A DNA stretch of 64,000 nucleotides. It comes from Streptomyces sp. Root1304. GTDB taxonomy: Bacteria > Actinomycetota > Actinomycetes > Streptomycetales > Streptomycetaceae. Each line of letters begins with the position of its first letter. Within the stretch, counting starts at the first letter, position 1. The stretch is taken from contig NZ_LMEP01000028.1 of the NCBI RefSeq assembly GCF_001426405.1, positions 208,232-272,231 on the forward strand, given 5' to 3'. The translations under genes and the position numbers were made by a program. Positions 34,786 to 44,265 of this stretch are shown one piece after another. The notes beneath the pieces are model-generated. The model was not told the DNA's origin and did no database searches. It worked only from the letters and a program-made list of their open reading frames with translations.

Positions 34786-36372
34786 ATGACGGCGCAGCAC
34801 GACACAGCGAAACCGGCACAGGGGGAATCGGAGCCGCAGCCACGCAGCGTCCGCGTCGTCCTCCTCGCCCTGATGATCGCGATGCTCCTCGCGATGCTCG
34901 ACAACATGATCATCGGCACCGCGATGCCGACGATCGTCGGTGAGCTCGGCGGCCTGGAGCACCTCTCCTGGGTGGTCACCGCGTACACCCTGGCCACCGC
35001 CGCCTCCACCCCCCTCTGGGGCAAGGTCGGCGACATGTTCGGCCGCAAGGGCGTCTTCCTCACCTCGATCGTGATCTTCCTGATCGGCTCGGCCCTCAGC
35101 GGCATGGCCCAGGACATGGGCCAGCTCATCGGCTTCCGTACGATCCAGGGCCTCGGCGCCGGCGGTCTCATGGTCGGCGTGATGGCGATCATCGGCGACC
35201 TGATCCCGCCCCGCGAGCGCGGCAAGTACCAGGGCATGATGGCCGGCGTGATGGCCCTCGCCATGATCGGCGGCCCGCTCGTCGGCGGCACCATCACCGA
35301 CCACTGGGGCTGGCGCTGGTCCTTCTACATCAACCTGCCGCTCGGCGCCGTCGCCCTCGCCATGGTCAGCACCGTCCTGCACCTGCCGAAGAAGCAGCGC
35401 GCCACGGGCACCCGCATCGACTTCCTCGGCGCCGCGCTGCTCACCGTCGGCATCACCGCGATCGTCCTCGTCACCACCTGGGGCGGTACGGAGTACGCCT
35501 GGGGCTCGGCCACCATCATCGGCCTCGCGGTCGGCGGGGCCGTCGCCCTCGCGGCCTTCCTGTGGGTGGAGACCCGGGCGAGCGACCCGATCATGCCGCT
35601 GCACATCTTCCGCAGCCGCAACTTCACCGTGATGTCCCTGATCGGCTTCATCACCGGCTTCGTGATGTTCGGCGCGGTCCTCTACCTGCCGATCTTCCAG
35701 CAGTCCGTCCAGGGCGCCTCCGCGACCAACTCGGGTCTGCTGCTCCTGCCGATGCTGCTGTCGATGATGGTCGTCTCGCTGCTCGTCGGCCGGGTCACCA
35801 CCAGCACCGGCAAGTACAAGATCTTCCCGATCGTGGGCGGCGCGCTGATGACGGCCGGCCTCTTCCTGCTTTCCACGATGGACACCGGCACCTCCCGGCT
35901 GACCTCGGGCGTCTACATGGCCGTCCTCGGCGCCGGCATGGGCTTCCTCATGCAGATCACGATGCTGGTCGCCCAGAACAGCGTGGAGATGAAGGACATG
36001 GGCGTCGCCTCGTCCTCCACCACCCTCTTCCGGACGCTCGGCTCCTCCTTCGGCGTCGCGATCATGGGCGCGCTCTTCACGAGCCGCGTCCAGGACGAGA
36101 TGACCTCCCGCGGCGGGTCCGGGATCACCGAGCGGACCGCCCAGCTCGACGCGGCGAGCCTCGCCAAGCTCCCGGCGGCGCTCCGCGAGGCCTACCAGCA
36201 CGCGGTCTCCTCCGGCACCCACGGCGCCTTCGTGGTCGCCGCGGCGGTCTCCGTCCTCGGCTTCGCCCTCGCCTTCCTCGTCAAGGAGGTGGCGCTCCGC
36301 GGCGCCGGTCCGGCGGCGGCGCCGAAGGCCTCGTCGGACGACGAGAGCGCGAAGGTCGACCAGAAGGTCTGA
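34786..36372 (+). CDS. DHA2-family (14-helix) MFS multidrug efflux transporter
   Basis: This 528-aa membrane protein has motif A-like GKVGDMFGRKGVFL, the MLDNMIIGTAMPTIVGEL first-helix motif of EmrB/QacA exporters and about 14 hydrophobic helices. It should export drugs in exchange for protons. Its expression is probably derepressed by a ligand of the divergent TetR protein. Confidence 0.92.
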   Translation: MTAQHDTAKPAQGESEPQPRSVRVVLLALMIAMLLAMLDNMIIGTAMPTIVGELGGLEHLSWVVTAYTLATAASTPLWGKVGDMFGRKGVFLTSIVIFLIGSALSGMAQDMGQLIGFRTIQGLGAGGLMVGVMAIIGDLIPPRERGKYQGMMAGVMALAMIGGPLVGGTITDHWGWRWSFYINLPLGAVALAMVSTVLHLPKKQRATGTRIDFLGAALLTVGITAIVLVTTWGGTEYAWGSATIIGLAVGGAVALAAFLWVETRASDPIMPLHIFRSRNFTVMSLIGFITGFVMFGAVLYLPIFQQSVQGASATNSGLLLLPMLLSMMVVSLLVGRVTTSTGKYKIFPIVGGALMTAGLFLLSTMDTGTSRLTSGVYMAVLGAGMGFLMQITMLVAQNSVEMKDMGVASSSTTLFRTLGSSFGVAIMGALFTSRVQDEMTSRGGSGITERTAQLDAASLAKLPAALREAYQHAVSSGTHGAFVVAAAVSVLGFALAFLVKEVALRGAGPAAAPKASSDDESAKVDQKV

Positions 36373-36394
36373 CCCCCGGAGGAGTACGTACGAC

Positions 36395-36430
36395 GGTGGG
36401 GCCGGTCCCGGAACGGGGGCCGGCCCCACC
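36395..36430. terminator. convergent terminator between the efflux and cseC genes
   Basis: GGTGGGGCCGG (36395-36405) pairs with CCGGCCCCACC (36420-36430), an 11-bp perfect stem. It can serve both converging transcripts. Confidence 0.65.
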
Positions 36431-36447
36431 GGCGTACCCCCGAGGAC

Positions 36448-37848
36448 TCAGTCCGACGACGGCCGGCAGTCCGACGGCGGCCGGGAGCCCGGCGAAGGCC
36501 GCGCCTCCGCCGCCCGCTGCTCCAGCCGGCACAGCTCCGCCGGCCGCAGCATCGGGAAGCTCCCCGTGTTCGTCGGCGCGTGGTCCGGCAGCCACAGCAC
36601 GGCGATGGCGCCGCCCACCCCGTTCGGCGCCGCCTCGGAGGCCACGTTCCGGAAGGTGAGCCGGGCGCCGAGCACCCGGGCCTGGCCCGCCGCGATCGTC
36701 AGGCCAAGGCCGTGGCCCTGCCCGGCGCGGTCGCTCGTACCCGTACGGAACCGGCTCGGGCCCTCCTTGAGGAGCGCCTCCGGAAAGCCGGGGCCGTGGT
36801 CCCGGACGCGGACGACCCGGCCCTCGACGGTGACCTCCACCTGCGGCTTGCCGTGCTTGGCGGCGTTCGCGAGGAGATTGCCCAGGACTCGTTCGAGCCG
36901 CCGCGGGTCGGTGTTCACCCAGTCCTCGTGGACGACGCGGACGACCACCTCGGGGTCGAGGGCCCGCACCCGCCGCTCCACGAACTCGCCGAGCGCGATC
37001 TCCTGCAGCTCCGCCCGCTCCGAGGCGCTGTCGAGCCGGGCCACTTCGAGCACGTCCTCGACCAGCGTCCGCATCGCCTGCGCCCGGTCCCGCACCAGCT
37101 CCGTGGGGCGGCCCGGCGGCAGCAGCTCGGCCGCCGTGAGCAGCCCGGTCACGGGGGTGCGCAGCTCGTGCGCGATATCGGCGGTGACCCGCCGCTCCGC
37201 CTCGATCCGTTCGTTGAGGGCGTCGGTCAGGGCGTCGACCGCCCACGCGAGGTCGTCGGTCTCGTCCCGTACGACTCCGCCGACGGCGTCCCGCACCCGT
37301 ACGTCCGTGTTGCCCTGGGCGACCCGCCCCGCCGCGACGGCCGCCTTCCGCAGCCGTCGCGAGAGCTGTCCGCCGATGAGCACGCCGAGCGCGCAGCCGC
37401 CGAAGACGACCGAGACCGAGCCGATGACCAGGGCCCGGTCCAGATCGCTCATGATCGTCGCGCTGCGGTCGGCGAAGGGGATGTGGAGGGAGAGCACGTC
37501 GCCGTTGGCGAGCGGCACGGCGGCCCACACGTCGGGCGGCCCGCCGTGCCGGTGCTCCTGCACGTACGTGCCGCGCCGCCGGTCCCGCATCAGCTCGTCG
37601 AGCTGGGCGGGCAGCGAGGGGTCGTTGATCTTCGTGCCGAAGCGCGGTTCCTTGGGCTTCGAGGTCTCGTACATGCGCTGCGCGAACAGCAGCCGCTCCA
37701 TCTGCACCTCGCGCGCGTTGTCGAGCATCGAGATGCGGGCGGCGTTGTGCACGACCACGCTCAGGGTGATCGCGATCAGCGCGCCGACGGCCGCGATGGC
37801 GACGGCGATCTTCCAGCGGACCCCGGTCCGCAGGGGGAGCAGCTTCAT
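36448..37848 (-). CDS. cseC: cell-envelope stress sensor histidine kinase CseC
   Basis: This 466-aa kinase has TM1 (about 13-33) and an extracytoplasmic sensor loop (about 35-135). TM2 (about 140-161) leads to a HAMP domain. HisKA has DIAHELRTPVTGL with His227, and the HATPase has NLLANAAKHG and GQGHGLGLTIA. In S. coelicolor CseC senses cell-wall damage and activates CseB. It is the last gene of the sigE-cseA-cseB-cseC operon and starts 12 bp after cseB ends. Confidence 0.93.
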   Translation of the reverse strand: MKLLPLRTGVRWKIAVAIAAVGALIAITLSVVVHNAARISMLDNAREVQMERLLFAQRMYETSKPKEPRFGTKINDPSLPAQLDELMRDRRRGTYVQEHRHGGPPDVWAAVPLANGDVLSLHIPFADRSATIMSDLDRALVIGSVSVVFGGCALGVLIGGQLSRRLRKAAVAAGRVAQGNTDVRVRDAVGGVVRDETDDLAWAVDALTDALNERIEAERRVTADIAHELRTPVTGLLTAAELLPPGRPTELVRDRAQAMRTLVEDVLEVARLDSASERAELQEIALGEFVERRVRALDPEVVVRVVHEDWVNTDPRRLERVLGNLLANAAKHGKPQVEVTVEGRVVRVRDHGPGFPEALLKEGPSRFRTGTSDRAGQGHGLGLTIAAGQARVLGARLTFRNVASEAAPNGVGGAIAVLWLPDHAPTNTGSFPMLRPAELCRLEQRAAEARPSPGSRPPSDCRPSSD

Positions 37849-37860
37849 CCCGTACGCGCC

Positions 37861-38562
37861 CTAGCTCTTGAGCTTGTAGCCGAAGCCGCGGACCGTCTCG
37901 ATCCTGTCCTGGCCGATCTTGGCGCGCAGCCGCTGCACATGGACGTCGACGACGCGGGTGTCGCCGCCCCAGCCGTAGTCCCAGACCCGCTCCAGGAGCT
38001 TGTCCCGGGAGAGCACGGTGCCGGGCGCGGACGAGAACTCCAGGAGCAGCCGCATCTCGGTCGGGGTCAGGCCGACCGGCACGCCGCCCTTGCGGACCTC
38101 CATGCCCTCGGTGTCGACCTCCAGGTCACCGAAGACGAGGAGCCCGCCGTCCGCCGCCCCCTCGCCGTGCTCACCGGCGCCGGGTCCGCCCGCGTGACCG
38201 AAACGGCGCAGGACGGCACGGATGCGGGCCATCAGCACGGAGCCGTCGAAGGGCTTGGTGACGTAGTCGTCGGCCCCCGCCTCCAGGCCGAGGACGACGT
38301 CGATCGAGTCGGCGCGCGCCGACAGCATGATCACCGGCACGGTCGACTCGTCGCGGATGCGGCGGCAGAGGCTGACCCCGTCCATGCCGGGCAGCATCAC
38401 GTCGAGGAGGGCGATGTCCGGCCGCTGCGCGCGGAAGGCGTCGAGGCCGGAGAGCCCGTCGGGCATGGCCGTGACCCGGAAGCCGTCCCGCTCCAGGGCG
38501 AGCTGGGTGGCCTCACGGATGACGTCGTCGTCCTCGACGAAGAGGACATGGGTTTCGGCCAT
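37861..38562 (-). CDS. cseB: response regulator CseB
   Basis: This 233-aa OmpR-family protein has a receiver with phosphoacceptor Asp54 (IALLDVMLPGMDG) and Lys in DDYVTKPF. A winged helix ends TRVVDVHVQRLRAKIGQDRI. A Gly-rich linker (GGPGAGEHGEGAADGG) joins the domains. It activates transcription of sigE in response to envelope stress. Confidence 0.94.
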   Translation of the reverse strand: MAETHVLFVEDDDVIREATQLALERDGFRVTAMPDGLSGLDAFRAQRPDIALLDVMLPGMDGVSLCRRIRDESTVPVIMLSARADSIDVVLGLEAGADDYVTKPFDGSVLMARIRAVLRRFGHAGGPGAGEHGEGAADGGLLVFGDLEVDTEGMEVRKGGVPVGLTPTEMRLLLEFSSAPGTVLSRDKLLERVWDYGWGGDTRVVDVHVQRLRAKIGQDRIETVRGFGYKLKS

Positions 38563-38672
38563 CGTGCGTGTCCTTCGGGTCTGTGCGCTGCTGCTGTGTG
38601 CGGGTTCGGGAGCGTCCGCCGGGTGCGGACCCTCCGCCGCGGGGTGTCCGCCGGGTCCGGGAGGCGTACGGC

Positions 38673-39449
38673 TCAGTCGGCGGGGCTCGCGGCCGGCGCG
38701 GGTTCCTCGACGCCGGCGTCGCCGAGGGCGCGGCTGTAGTCGTTGTGGACCCAGTCGTGCTGGGTGAACTTGTTCCCCGACCAGCGGTACGTGATGACGT
38801 CCTCGCCCGAGGGGTACGCGACCGGGTCGCCCTTGGCGTACACCTGCTTGGTGACGACGAGGTCGCCCCGGTCGATCGTGGCGTAGACGGCCGCGTCCTC
38901 CGCCATGAAGACGTTCTCGTACCGGTCGCTCCGCATCCGGTACACATAGGTGCCGATGCCGACGGCGTCACCGCAGGTCATCACGTTGACGACGACGTCC
39001 GGTGCGGGGGCGTTGGTGAGATTGCCGTAGGAGGCGTCCACCGGGTACGCGTCCGCGACGCAGGGCTTCAGATCGGCCTTGAGCCGCTCGCCGATCTTCG
39101 GGTCGGCCTTCAGCAGCGCGATCGGGTCCACCCGCTCGGCGGACTGCGGGCCGCCGGTGGTGGTCACGGAGGGGGTGGGCGCGGCGGCGGCCACCTCGTC
39201 GGTGCGGGCGGCGCCCTCGTCGCGGGAGCCGGTGCCGCCGGTGGAGCAGGAGGCCAGGAAGAGCCCGAGGGCGACGACCCCGGCCGTCGCCGTGAGCCCC
39301 GTCGCCCGGGCGGTACGGCGCCGGCGGCGCCGCCCGGTTCCGCACCGTTCGCCGCCGCCGGGGCCGTCATCGCCGTGGATGCCGCCGCTGCCGCCGTGGC
39401 GTACGCCGTCGTGGCGTCTGCCGTCGGCTTCGCCGTCTAGGCCGCGCAC
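38673..39449 (-). CDS. cseA: lipoprotein CseA, negative modulator of SigE
   Basis: This protein of about 258 aa starts at GTG 39449, which overlaps the sigE stop by 13 nt. The long basic amino region (GRRRRRRTARAT) is followed by a hydrophobic core and the lipobox LASC. The exported domain contains conserved Cys pairs (LKPCVADAY, VMTCGDAVG). No later start lies ahead of the lipobox in frame. In S. coelicolor CseA is an envelope lipoprotein that dampens sigE expression. There is a 110-bp gap before cseB. Confidence 0.8.
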   Translation of the reverse strand: MRGLDGEADGRRHDGVRHGGSGGIHGDDGPGGGERCGTGRRRRRRTARATGLTATAGVVALGLFLASCSTGGTGSRDEGAARTDEVAAAAPTPSVTTTGGPQSAERVDPIALLKADPKIGERLKADLKPCVADAYPVDASYGNLTNAPAPDVVVNVMTCGDAVGIGTYVYRMRSDRYENVFMAEDAAVYATIDRGDLVVTKQVYAKGDPVAYPSGEDVITYRWSGNKFTQHDWVHNDYSRALGDAGVEEPAPAASPAD

Positions 39450-40009
39450 TGCTCCCGCTCCCGTTCGTCGCCTCGTACGGTCGTGCGCTCCCCGGTCCGC
39501 CCGAGGGCACGGGCGTCGAGGTCGCGGCTCTCCAGCTCCTGACGGAGCCGGGCGAGCGCGCGGTGGAGCGTGGACTTCACCGTACCCGTCGACATGCCGA
39601 GCGCCGCCGCCGTCTCCTCCGTGCTCATCTGCTCCCAGTGGCGCAGGACGACGACGCTGCGCTGCTTCGGCGCGAGCACCTTCAGGATGTCCATGAGCAG
39701 GGCGCGGTCGGCGTGCTGCTCGGTGGCGTCGTCGACGCAGGCGTCGGGGAGCTGCTCGGTGGGGACCTCTTCGAGCTTGCGGGAGCGCCACCACTCGGTC
39801 CGGGTGTTGATCATGACCCGGCGGAGGTAGGCGTCGGCCAGCGACTTGTCGGCGATGCCGTCCCAGCGGCCGAACGTCCTGGCCAGGGCGGTCTGGAGAA
39901 GGTCCTGGGCGTCGACGGGGTCGGCCACGAGACGCCGGGCACTGCGCAGCAGCGCGTCCTGCCGCGTGCGTACGTACTCCTCGAAGTCGAGCACCTCGCC
40001 ATGCCTCAT
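39437..40009 (-). CDS. sigE: ECF sigma factor SigE
   Basis: This 190-aa ECF sigma factor is near identical in layout to S. coelicolor SigE. Region 2 has DAQDLLQTALARTFGRWDGI and region 4 has LAPKQRSVVVLRHWEQMSTE and GMSTGTVKSTLHRALARL. It directs transcription of envelope and cell-wall genes. No anti-sigma gene is adjacent, because control is through the Cse two-component system. ATG 40009 was taken. There is a GGAAC in the leader on the same strand (40042-40046), but its spacing to the start is too short to assign a promoter. Confidence 0.95.
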   Translation of the reverse strand: MRHGEVLDFEEYVRTRQDALLRSARRLVADPVDAQDLLQTALARTFGRWDGIADKSLADAYLRRVMINTRTEWWRSRKLEEVPTEQLPDACVDDATEQHADRALLMDILKVLAPKQRSVVVLRHWEQMSTEETAAALGMSTGTVKSTLHRALARLRQELESRDLDARALGRTGERTTVRGDEREREQCAA

Positions 40010-40186
40010 CCGAACCGCCTCCGAACCCCGTGACCTGCTTCGTTCCTCGTGTCGTGGACGACGCTACGGAGCGCTTGTCACGGGGCTGTGCGTGGCAGCC
40101 GTCGGTGGACGCACGGCTACCCATCGGTTGTGTAACGACGAGGGGGCGGAGGTTTCGGGGGCGGGGGAGCGGGGTTCCGCCCGTGC

Positions 40187-41248
40187 TCAGGCCACCGGAA
40201 GCCGGTAGAAGCCGTCCTCCAGCGGTTCGACCAGGCCGTCCGCGACCAGGCCGTCCAGCGCCCTGGCCCGCTGCACCGGCTCGTCCCAGACCGTGTCCAG
40301 GGCCGCCTGCGCCACCGGCTCGTGCGACTCCCGCAGCACCGCGAGGAGCCGGCCGCGGACCTGGCGGTCGGTGCCGGCGTACGTCTGGCCGCGCCGCGGC
40401 GGGCCGTCGTGCGCCGGCTTCCCCGAGAGCCGCCAGGCGCACTGCCCGGAGATCGGGCAGCGCCCGCAGTCCTCGTTCTTCGCCGTGCAGACGAGCGCGC
40501 CCAGCTCCATCGACGCGGCGGCCCAGCGGGCGGCCTTCGTCTCGTCCTCCGGGAGCAGCGCACGCGCGAGCCGGCGCTCGGCGGCCGTGGTCGCGTTCGG
40601 CGGGTACTGGACTCCGCCCGCCGCCCGCGCGAAGACCCGGCGCACATTGGTGTCCAGCACCGCGTGCCGCTGCCCGTACGCGAAGGAGGCCACCGCCGCG
40701 GCCGTGTACTCGCCGATGCCGGGCAGCGCGAGCAGCTGCCCGTGATCGCTCGGTACGTCGCCGCCGTGGCGTTCCGTTATGGCGACGGCCGCCGCGTGCA
40801 GCCGCAGCGCCCGGCGCGGATAGCCGAGGCGGCCCCAGGCGCGGACGGCCTCGCCGGGGGCGTCGGCGGCCAGGTCGGCCGGGCGGGGCCAGCGCGCGAG
40901 CCACTGCTCGTACACCGGGAGCACCCGGACGACGGGGGTCTGCTGGAGCATGAACTCGCTGACCATGACGCCCCAGGCGCCGGCCTCGGGATGCCGCCAG
41001 GGCAGGTCGCGGGCGTGCCGGTCGAACCAGGCGAGGACGGGCCCGTGCAGCTCGGCGGGCGGCGTCGGAAGCTCGGGGACGCCGGGGACGCCGGGGACCT
41101 CAGAGGTGCCGGGGTCGGCCGAGGCGCCGGAGACGGCGGAGGTGCCGGGGACGGCGGAGGCCGGGGACACGGCGGGGGCCGGCGAGGGAGCCGAGGCGGC
41201 CGGGGTGCCGGGGACGGCGGAGGTGTGGGGAGCGTCGATGGAAGTCAT
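40187..41248 (-). CDS. mutY: A/G-specific adenine DNA glycosylase
   Basis: This 353-aa base-excision repair enzyme removes A opposite 8-oxoG. SEFMLQQTPV holds the catalytic Glu, LPGIGEYTAAAVASF is the helix-hairpin-helix, VLDTNV holds the catalytic Asp, and the 4Fe-4S loop is C-x6-C-x2-C-x5-C (CTAKNEDCGRCPISGQC). The first ~60 residues are a low-complexity PGTS/PGVP repeat. After the FeS loop there is only a ~75-residue winged-helix-like tail in place of the usual NUDIX-like 8-oxoG domain. Confidence 0.93.
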   Translation of the reverse strand: MTSIDAPHTSAVPGTPAASAPSPAPAVSPASAVPGTSAVSGASADPGTSEVPGVPGVPELPTPPAELHGPVLAWFDRHARDLPWRHPEAGAWGVMVSEFMLQQTPVVRVLPVYEQWLARWPRPADLAADAPGEAVRAWGRLGYPRRALRLHAAAVAITERHGGDVPSDHGQLLALPGIGEYTAAAVASFAYGQRHAVLDTNVRRVFARAAGGVQYPPNATTAAERRLARALLPEDETKAARWAAASMELGALVCTAKNEDCGRCPISGQCAWRLSGKPAHDGPPRRGQTYAGTDRQVRGRLLAVLRESHEPVAQAALDTVWDEPVQRARALDGLVADGLVEPLEDGFYRLPVA

Positions 41249-41280
41249 GGCACCCCGATCCTGGCACGTCCCCGGCGGGA

Positions 41281-41961
41281 TCAGTACGCGCCGTGGCGTG
41301 TGCGGGGGGCTTCCTCGGCGTACGAGGCGTGCGCGGGGGCGTGCGCGCGCGGTCCGCGCCCCGCACACCACACCACGGCCGAATTCCGGCTCGACCTGGC
41401 CGTCTCCACCAGCGCCCCCACCGGCCGCGCCGCCGCCCGCATCACGACGAGGGCGACCAGCGCGCCGACGAGCAGACCGACGGTCACGTCGTGCGGGTAG
41501 TGGACACCGACGAAGACCCGGGAGAAGGCCATGAGCAGCGCCATCGGCACGGTCAGCCAGACGATCCCGCGCCAGGAGAGCGCGAGGGCGATGGCGGCGG
41601 CGCCCGCGATGGCCGAGTGGTTGCTGGGGAAGGACCAGTCGCCGTGCGGCGGGCAGGCGACGAGAGAGGCGGGCGCCCCGAGGACCGCCCGGCAGGGGCG
41701 TTCCTCGTCGACCAGCGACTTCAGCGCCTCGCTCACCACGTATCCGAAGGCGGTGGCGAGCGGGGCGAGCAGCGCGAGGGCCATCACCCGGCTCGAACCC
41801 TCGCGGGAGCGCCACCAGCCGGCCAGGAACAGCACGCCGAAGAGCAGCAGTCCGGCCTCGGTCCAGACCTCGGCGAGCCACTGGAACCAGTGGGGGGTGG
41901 AGTGCGCGAAGTCGGCGACGTCGAGATACAGACGGTCGGAGAGGTCGAGAAGGGTGTTCAT
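41281..41961 (-). CDS. PAP2-family membrane phosphatase
   Basis: This 226-aa membrane protein has the three PAP2 motifs, KSLVDEERPCR, FPSNHSAIAG and SRVFVGVHYPHDV, and about six helices. Such enzymes dephosphorylate undecaprenyl diphosphate or phosphatidic acid. ATG 41961 has TAGCGT 8 nt upstream on its strand, consistent with a leaderless mRNA. The carboxy tail is Ala/Arg-rich filler. Confidence 0.88.
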   Translation of the reverse strand: MNTLLDLSDRLYLDVADFAHSTPHWFQWLAEVWTEAGLLLFGVLFLAGWWRSREGSSRVMALALLAPLATAFGYVVSEALKSLVDEERPCRAVLGAPASLVACPPHGDWSFPSNHSAIAGAAAIALALSWRGIVWLTVPMALLMAFSRVFVGVHYPHDVTVGLLVGALVALVVMRAAARPVGALVETARSSRNSAVVWCAGRGPRAHAPAHASYAEEAPRTRHGAY

Positions 41962-42194
41962 GGTGGACGACGCTAACCGGAATCCGGAGTCCGCCGCCCC
42001 GGGCCAACGGCCAGAGCGACCCCCGACGAAAGTGGGGGTCACCCCGGGGCGCCGGTTCTCTCCCCTTTCCGCCGGGTTCGGGAGGGGGCTCGACGCCGGT
42101 TCCGGGAAAAGTTCCCGGAACCGGCGGATGTGATCATCGGCAAAACTTGAGGTCTCGGGCGGCGGGTGGGGCGGGAGTTGGGCCGGATCTCTCG

Positions 42195-42200
42195 TAAGGT
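42195..42200 (+). promoter_or_regulatory. -10 box for a leaderless mRNA
   Basis: TAAGGT ends 7 nt before GTG 42208, with no ribosome-binding site between them. Confidence 0.45.
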
Positions 42201-42207
42201 TCGGGTC

Positions 42208-43053
42208 GTGGGATCTCTGCGCAATCCGGTCGGGCCGCTTCCCTCCACCATCTACTGGCGACGGAGGGCGGTGGCGGCGTGCCTGGTGGCGCTTCTGGCG
42301 CTCCTCGCCGTGTGGGCCGTCACCTCCGGTGACGGGGGCGGGAAGAAGTCGGACGACGCCTCCAACGGCTCGTCCCCCACGCCTCCCTCGATCACCCCCG
42401 GCCCCTCCGGCACCGGAGCCGCGATCAGCCAACAGCCCGGCGGACGCGACGAGTCGGAGGACTCCGGCGAGTCCACCGGCGGCAACGGCGGCTCGGACGG
42501 GGCCGGTACGGACCCGGGTTCGGGCGGCGACGCGGGCACGGACGCGGGTACGGGGACCGGGACCGGCGGCAAGAACGGCGACACGGACGGTGCCGGCGGC
42601 GACGGCGGCGCGGGCACCGGCGCGGGCCAGCAGGTCCCGGCCGGCTCCCCGCTCCCGAACTGCCCCGCCGGAGCACTGCAGTTGACGCTCCGCAGCACCA
42701 AGGTCACCTATGAGGCGGGGGAGAAGCCCCGCTTCCACCTGGTCGTCAAGAACACCTCGAACACCACCTGCAAGGCCGACTTCGGGCCCCGCAGCGCGGT
42801 CCTGACGATCAGTGACGACAAGGACGACGAGGTCTGGTCCACCGCGGACTGCCCGCGCCCCGGCAACCCGGTCCTGCTGCGCGTCCCCGCGCACGCCACC
42901 GTCACCCACACCGTGGAGTGGGACCGCGTCCGCAGCGCCCCGCAGTGCGCCACCGCCCCGACGACCCCGATCGCCCCCGGCACCTACCTGGCGGAAGCGA
43001 CGATGCCGGGCGCGAAGGTGCTCCCGGCCCCGTTCAGCCTGGCGAAGGACTGA
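42208..43053 (+). CDS. membrane-anchored protein with acidic linker and exported Ig-like domain
   Basis: This 281-aa protein starts at GTG 42208 (MGSLRNPVGPLPSTIYWRRR). The amino terminus has one transmembrane anchor (about 23-40). A Gly/Asp/Thr-rich low-complexity linker (about 42-155) follows. The compact exported domain starts at NCPAGALQL, has four Cys in total and beta-sandwich-like strands. No catalytic motif is visible. Function unknown. Confidence 0.75.
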   Translation: MGSLRNPVGPLPSTIYWRRRAVAACLVALLALLAVWAVTSGDGGGKKSDDASNGSSPTPPSITPGPSGTGAAISQQPGGRDESEDSGESTGGNGGSDGAGTDPGSGGDAGTDAGTGTGTGGKNGDTDGAGGDGGAGTGAGQQVPAGSPLPNCPAGALQLTLRSTKVTYEAGEKPRFHLVVKNTSNTTCKADFGPRSAVLTISDDKDDEVWSTADCPRPGNPVLLRVPAHATVTHTVEWDRVRSAPQCATAPTTPIAPGTYLAEATMPGAKVLPAPFSLAKD

Positions 43054-43140
43054 CGGACCGGGCCGACGTCACGGGTCCGGGCCTCACGGGTCCGGACCGA
43101 CCTCATGGTCGCGGGCCGCGCATCGGCGACCCGGCCCGGA

Positions 43141-44265
43141 TCAGACGTACCGCTCCAGGATCGACGACTCGGCGAGCCGCGACAGGCCCTCGCGGACGCT
43201 GCGGGCGCGCGCCTCGCCGACGCCGTCGACGGTCTGGAGGTCGTCCACGCTGGCCGCGAGCAGCTTCTGCAGCCCGCCGAAGTGCTCCACGAGCCGCTCG
43301 ATGATCGCGCCCGGCAGCCTCGGCACCTTGGCGAGCAGCCGGTAACCGCGCGGCGAGACCGCCGAGTCGAGGGTCTCGGGCGAACCGCTGTAGCCCAGGG
43401 CCCGCGCCACGACCGGGAGTTCCAGCAGCTCGGTGTGGGTCAGCGCGTCCAGCTCGGTCAGCGCCTCCGCGACCGTCCGCGAGCGCTTGGCCGTCGGCTC
43501 GGGCACGTAGTCCCGGATCACCAGCTCGCGCTCCGGCTCCACGCCCGCGATCAGCTCGTCGAGCTGGAGCGACAGGAGCCGCCCGTCCGTACCGAGCTCG
43601 ACCACGTACTCGGCGATCTCGGTCGCGATCCGGCGGACCATCTCCAGACGCTGGGCGACCGCCGTGACGTCCCGGACCGTGACCAGGTCCTCGATCTCCA
43701 GCGCGGAGAGCGTGCCGGCCACCTCGTCGAGCCGGAGCTTGTACCGCTCCAGGGTCGCGAGCGCCTGGTTGGCGCGGGACAGGATCGTGCCCGACTCCTC
43801 CAGGACCCGGCGCTCCCCGTCCACGTACAGCGCGATCAGGCGCATGGACTGGGAGACGGAGACGACCGGGAAGTTGCACTGCTTGGAGACCCGGTCCGCG
43901 GTGCGGTGGCGGGTGCCGGTCTCCTCGGTGGGGATGGAGGCGTCCGGGACCAGCTGGACACCCGCCCGGTGGATCTTGGTGATGTCCTTGTCGAGGACGA
44001 GCGCGCCGTCGAGCTTGCACAGCTCCCGCAGGCGCGTGGCGGCGAACTCGACGTCCAGCACGAAACCGCCGGTGCACATCGAGTCGACCGTCTTGTCCAG
44101 GCCCAGCACGATGAGACCGCCCGTGTTGCCCCGGAGGATCCGCTCCAGGCCGTCACGCAGCGCGGTGCCCGGCGCGACCGCGCTCAGGGCGGCGCGCATC
44201 AGTGCTTCGTTGCCGGAGCCCGCGCCGGACTTTCCAGGAGCTGCTGCCCCGTCCTTGGCTGCCAC
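43141..44265 (-). CDS. disA: DNA integrity scanning diadenylate cyclase DisA
   Basis: This 374-aa protein, the standard length, has a DAC domain with DGA (residues 86-88) and GTRHR (117-121), a helical spine, and carboxy-terminal HhH repeats (ASVDDLQTVDGVGEARAR). It makes c-di-AMP from two ATP while scanning DNA, and branched DNA inhibits it. GTG 44265 has GGAGGAG upstream. radA lies immediately upstream on the same strand, the common radA-disA pairing. Confidence 0.96.
   Translation of the reverse strand: MAAKDGAAAPGKSGAGSGNEALMRAALSAVAPGTALRDGLERILRGNTGGLIVLGLDKTVDSMCTGGFVLDVEFAATRLRELCKLDGALVLDKDITKIHRAGVQLVPDASIPTEETGTRHRTADRVSKQCNFPVVSVSQSMRLIALYVDGERRVLEESGTILSRANQALATLERYKLRLDEVAGTLSALEIEDLVTVRDVTAVAQRLEMVRRIATEIAEYVVELGTDGRLLSLQLDELIAGVEPERELVIRDYVPEPTAKRSRTVAEALTELDALTHTELLELPVVARALGYSGSPETLDSAVSPRGYRLLAKVPRLPGAIIERLVEHFGGLQKLLAASVDDLQTVDGVGEARARSVREGLSRLAESSILERYV

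Noticed and set aside
40026..40046. SigE-type autoregulatory promoter (GGAAC ... GTT) before sigE
   Set aside because: The GTT would lie only ~17 bp before the start codon and leave no room for the start site and ribosome-binding site.
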